A DNA stretch of 8,718 bases, taken from positions 1-8,718 of the forward strand of contig CAMWTG010000099.1 of assembly GCA_947177115.1 (NCBI GenBank), given 5' to 3'. Below the pieces are notes generated by a model. It was not told the origin of the DNA, did no database searches, and saw only the letters and a program-made list of their open reading frames with translations. This DNA is from an uncultured Clostridia bacterium (lineage in GTDB: Bacteria; Bacillota; Clostridia; Oscillospirales; Oscillospiraceae). The translations under genes were made by a program, and so were the position numbers. Numbering within the stretch: the first letter of the stretch is position 1; each line of letters opens with the position of its first letter. Shown here in pieces: positions 6,610 to 8,718 of the stretch.

Positions 6610-7716
6610 ATGATCTATTTCGACAGCGCGGCCACCACGCTGCAAAAACCGGCCTCCGTGCCGGCGGCGGTGGCGGATGCGATCCACACTATGACCACCC
6701 CCGGACGGGGTGACCACCCCGCCGCCCGGCTGGCGGCGGACCTGATGCTGCGCTGCCGGATGGAGGCGGCAGCGCTTTTTGACGTGCCGCAGCCGGAGAA
6801 CGTTATCCTGACCAGCAACGCGACCCACGCGCTGAATATCGCCATCCGAAGCCTGGTATCTCCGGGAGATACCGTAGCGGTTTCCGGCTATGAACACAAC
6901 GCCGTTACCAGGCCGCTCCGCGATATTGGCGGCGTAGTCTGCCGGATCGTCAACGGGCGGCTTTTTGATCCCCGCCAGATGGCGGAGGGGTTCCGGCGGG
7001 CGGTGTCGGGCGGCGTGAAAGCCGCGATCTGTACCCACACATCCAATGTATTCGGCTATACCCTGCCTATTGAGGAAATTGCCGCTATTTGCCGGGAGAA
7101 GGGCGTGCCCCTGATCGTGGACGCCTCTCAGTCCGCCGGCATCCAGCCGGTGAGCCTGCGCCGCTGGGGCGCGGCCTATGTGGCCATGCCGGGGCACAAG
7201 GGCCTCTATGGCCCTCAGGGCACGGGGCTGCTGCTGTGCGGAGAGGGACAGACGCCCCGACCCCTCCTGGCCGGAGGCACCGGAAGCCTCTCCCGCCAGC
7301 AGGAAATGCCCGATTTTCTTCCCGACCGCCTGGAGGCGGGCACCCAGAATGTCCACGGCGCAGCGGGACTTCTGGCGGGCATACAGTTCGTCCGTTCCCA
7401 GGGACTGGAAAAGATCCGGCAAAAGGAAGGCGAGGTCATCCGCGCGCTGGCCAGCGGCCTGGAGGGCCGGGAAGACTTCCGCGTTTTTGCCGACCCCGCA
7501 GGAGGCGGGAGCGTACTGAGCGTCCTGCCGCTGCAGGAGGCGCCGGAAACCCTGGCCGACCGGCTGGCGGAACAGGGGGTGGCCGTACGGTCCGGCCTTC
7601 ACTGCGCACCTTTGGCCCATCGGACCGCCGGTACGGAGGATACCGGTACTCTGCGGTTTTCTGCCTCTGTGTTCAATACACCCGAGGAGGCGGAAATGGT
7701 GCTGCGGATCTTATAA
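6610..7716 (+). CDS. Cysteine desulfurase family protein (class V aminotransferase, EF2568 type)
   Basis: This 368-residue PLP enzyme of the NifS/Csd fold would release sulfur (or selenium) from cysteine (or selenocysteine) as an enzyme-bound persulfide. Visible motifs are the family-typical start MIYFDSAATT, SNATHALN (69-76), EHNAVTRPL (95-103) with PLP-contacting His96, VDASQSAG (170-177), the Schiff-base lysine in GHKG (Lys197), and RSGLHCAPLAH (327-337) with candidate catalytic Cys332. The wording matches the subfamily found beside selenium-dependent molybdenum hydroxylases rather than the housekeeping IscS. ATG 6610 follows AGGAG (6596-6600) by 9 bases; an in-frame ATG at 6529 would add 27 residues unlike the family. 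With the neighbouring xdh and carrier genes, it is inferred to mobilise selenium or sulfur for the Mo centre. A selenocysteine lyase activity is possible and cannot be distinguished by eye. Confidence 0.88.
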   Translation: MIYFDSAATTLQKPASVPAAVADAIHTMTTPGRGDHPAARLAADLMLRCRMEAAALFDVPQPENVILTSNATHALNIAIRSLVSPGDTVAVSGYEHNAVTRPLRDIGGVVCRIVNGRLFDPRQMAEGFRRAVSGGVKAAICTHTSNVFGYTLPIEEIAAICREKGVPLIVDASQSAGIQPVSLRRWGAAYVAMPGHKGLYGPQGTGLLLCGEGQTPRPLLAGGTGSLSRQQEMPDFLPDRLEAGTQNVHGAAGLLAGIQFVRSQGLEKIRQKEGEVIRALASGLEGREDFRVFADPAGGGSVLSVLPLQEAPETLADRLAEQGVAVRSGLHCAPLAHRTAGTEDTGTLRFSASVFNTPEEAEMVLRIL

Positions 7717-7724
7717 GGATCCGC
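7704..7724 (+). other. Hairpin spanning the desulfurase stop codon
   Basis: GCGGATC (7704-7710) pairs with GATCCGC (7718-7724) around a 7-base loop that contains the TAA stop (7714-7716). Only a weak CCATTT follows, so this is a poor intrinsic terminator. It may cooperate with the large palindrome starting 10 bases later. Confidence 0.4.
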
Positions 7725-7733
7725 CCATTTCCC

Positions 7734-7775
7734 CGCATACGGCCCGGCGGCATATATGCCGCCGGGCCGTATGCG
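7734..7775. repeat. Perfect 42-bp palindrome, likely terminator-like structure
   Basis: The segment is its own exact reverse complement, centred between 7754 and 7755, with arms CGCATACGGCCCGGCGGC and a CATATATG core. As RNA it would form a stem of about 19 bp with a tiny loop, the most stable hairpin in the window. There is no T-tract on either strand, so classical Rho-independent termination is not certain. It lies between the selenium module and pyrH. Alternatives are an mRNA 3'-end stabiliser, a mobile REP-type repeat unit or a protein-binding site. Confidence 0.8.
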
Positions 7776-7840
7776 CGCAGGCGTCTTCCGGGGTGCAGAG
7801 AGCGGCGGGCCACATTCTCCAAAAAATTTACATTTACTAC

Positions 7841-7869
7841 TTTTCAAATGGCGGAAAATATATTAGAAT
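7841..7869 (+). promoter_or_regulatory. Probable sigma-A promoter of pyrH
   Basis: TTTTCA (7841-7846), a 17-base spacer and TAGAAT (7864-7869) lie in an AT-rich stretch that contrasts with the GC-rich surroundings. The start point would be near 7876, giving a leader of about 52 bases. The -35 box matches consensus at four of six bases and the -10 at five of six. This supports independent transcription of pyrH-frr from the selenium module. Confidence 0.55.
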
Positions 7870-7927
7870 AGAAGCCAGTGTGAAACCGAAAATTTCCAAC
7901 CGGAGAAGAAAGTAGAGGAACACGCCT

Positions 7928-8656
7928 ATGGGGGAAGCAAAATATAAACGAGTCCTGCTGAAGATCAGCGGCGAGGCCCTGGCGGGAGAGAAGCACCACG
8001 GTCTGGACTTCGGCATCATCGGCAATGTCTGCGATGTGGTCAAGGAGGCCGTGTCCATGGGCGTCCAGGTGGGCATTGTGGTGGGCGCGGGGAACTTCTG
8101 GCGGGGCGCCAAGGACGGCGGAGGCCGCATGGAGCGCACCCGGGCCGACCAGATGGGAATGCTGGGCACCGTGATGAACTGCCTGGCCGTAGCGGAGGTG
8201 CTGGAGCAGAAGGGCGTGGATGCCCGGGTCCAGACCGCCGTGGAGATGGGCCCCGTGGCCGAGCGGTATTCCCGGCCCCAGGCGGTCCGGCACCTGGAAA
8301 AGGGGCGGGTGGTCCTCTTCGGCGGCGGCAGCGGCAATCCCTTCTTTTCCACGGATACCGCCGCCGTGCTGCGGGCCGCCGAAATCGGGGCGGACGTGAT
8401 CCTGCTGGCCAAGAACGTGGACGGCGTCTACAGCGCCGACCCGGTAAAGGACCCCGCCGCCGTGAAGTTTGACGAGATTACCTACAGCGAGGTCCTGGCC
8501 CGCCACCTGGCGGTGATGGACACCACCGCCACCAGCCTGGCTATGGACAACAGTATCCCCGTACTGGTCTTTGCGCTCAAGGACCCCGAGAACATCATCC
8601 GCGCGCTGAAAGGCGAGCAGACAGGAACGATCGTAAAGGAGGACACAACCAAATGA
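7928..8656 (+). CDS. pyrH: UMP kinase (uridylate kinase)
   Basis: This cytoplasmic enzyme phosphorylates UMP to UDP with ATP in pyrimidine nucleotide synthesis. The 242-residue length is normal for bacterial PyrH. Amino-acid-kinase-fold motifs are clear: LLKISGEAL (10-18) with phosphate-binding Lys12, VVGAGNFWRG (51-60), RADQMGMLG (72-80) for UMP binding, GGGSGNPFFSTDTAA (132-146), and LLAKNVDGVYSADP (159-172). ATG 7928 is preceded by AGAGGA (7914-7919) with 8-base spacing. The stop codon overlaps the frr start (ATGA), the common bacterial pyrH-frr arrangement and a sign of translational coupling. The translation genes rpsB and tsf, which often lie just upstream, are absent here. Confidence 0.97.
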   Translation: MGEAKYKRVLLKISGEALAGEKHHGLDFGIIGNVCDVVKEAVSMGVQVGIVVGAGNFWRGAKDGGGRMERTRADQMGMLGTVMNCLAVAEVLEQKGVDARVQTAVEMGPVAERYSRPQAVRHLEKGRVVLFGGGSGNPFFSTDTAAVLRAAEIGADVILLAKNVDGVYSADPVKDPAAVKFDEITYSEVLARHLAVMDTTATSLAMDNSIPVLVFALKDPENIIRALKGEQTGTIVKEDTTK

Positions 8657-8718
8657 AAAGCGAACTGAAACCCTATGAGGAAAGAATGAAGAAATCCGTT
8701 GCCTCCGTGTCGGCGGAC
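8653..8718 (+). CDS. frr: Ribosome recycling factor, N-terminal fragment (cut by window end)
   Basis: Only 22 codons are visible, reading MKSELKPYEERMKKSVASVSAD, with no stop before the window ends. The motif of an N-terminal amphipathic helix, YEERMKKSV, is typical of ribosome recycling factor, which splits post-termination ribosomes together with EF-G. The ATG overlaps the pyrH TGA by 4 bases, and AAAGGAGG (8635-8642) precedes it by 10 bases. The assignment rests on this short helix plus the well-known pyrH-frr order. Confidence 0.82.
   Translation, partial: MKSELKPYEERMKKSVASVSAD

Noticed and set aside
6457..7620. 387-codon open frame on the minus strand
   Set aside because: It is antisense to the desulfurase, whose motifs are unambiguous; no motif or ribosome binding site supports it.
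1..8718. CRISPR arrays, insertion sequences, tRNA or rRNA genes
   Set aside because: No spaced direct repeats, transposase ORFs, cloverleaf or rRNA signatures were seen on either strand.

Overview
The window is GC-rich, gene-dense DNA with every gene on the plus strand. Strong AGGAGG-type ribosome binding sites, a BceAB-type peptide transporter, a selenium-dependent molybdenum hydroxylase and firmicute-type PyrH/Frr together suggest a high-GC anaerobic Clostridia member. A gut Oscillospiraceae of the Flavonifractor/Lawsonibacter kind is my best guess, inferred from sequence character and not from a database match.

Region 1 (1-3340) is one transport operon. It opens with a -10 box at the left edge, then a BceA-type ATPase overlapping a 10-TM BceB-type permease with a large extracellular domain. 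Two small unrecognised ORFs follow: a 29-residue lipobox-like, Arg-rich peptide and a 77-residue two-TM protein. A strong intrinsic terminator closes the unit. Such transporters usually sense or detoxify cell-wall-active peptides; the partner two-component system would lie outside the window.

Region 2 (3376-7775) is a selenium/molybdenum hydroxylase module. A near-consensus promoter drives a single-chain xanthine dehydrogenase (two [2Fe-2S] clusters plus Mo domain, no FAD domain) of the selenium-dependent family. It is followed by a small Se/S carrier-like protein (DUF3343) and a cysteine desulfurase-family enzyme of the EF2568 type. These families are known to co-occur with orphan SelD and labile-selenium hydroxylases. 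The simplest model is that the desulfurase and carrier supply or handle the selenium (or sulfur) placed on the Mo centre. SelD, YqeB, YqeC and the MocA-type cytidylyltransferase are not in the window. The intergenic DNA here is rich in hairpins: a 16-bp terminator stem, two GC hairpins whose T-tracts lie on the minus strand, a multi-stem element before the desulfurase, and a perfect 42-bp palindrome after it.

Region 3 (7841-8718) is housekeeping: a promoter, pyrH (UMP kinase) and the start of frr (ribosome recycling factor), joined by a 4-base ATGA overlap. rpsB-tsf, which often precede pyrH, are absent, so the selenium module directly abuts a core gene pair.
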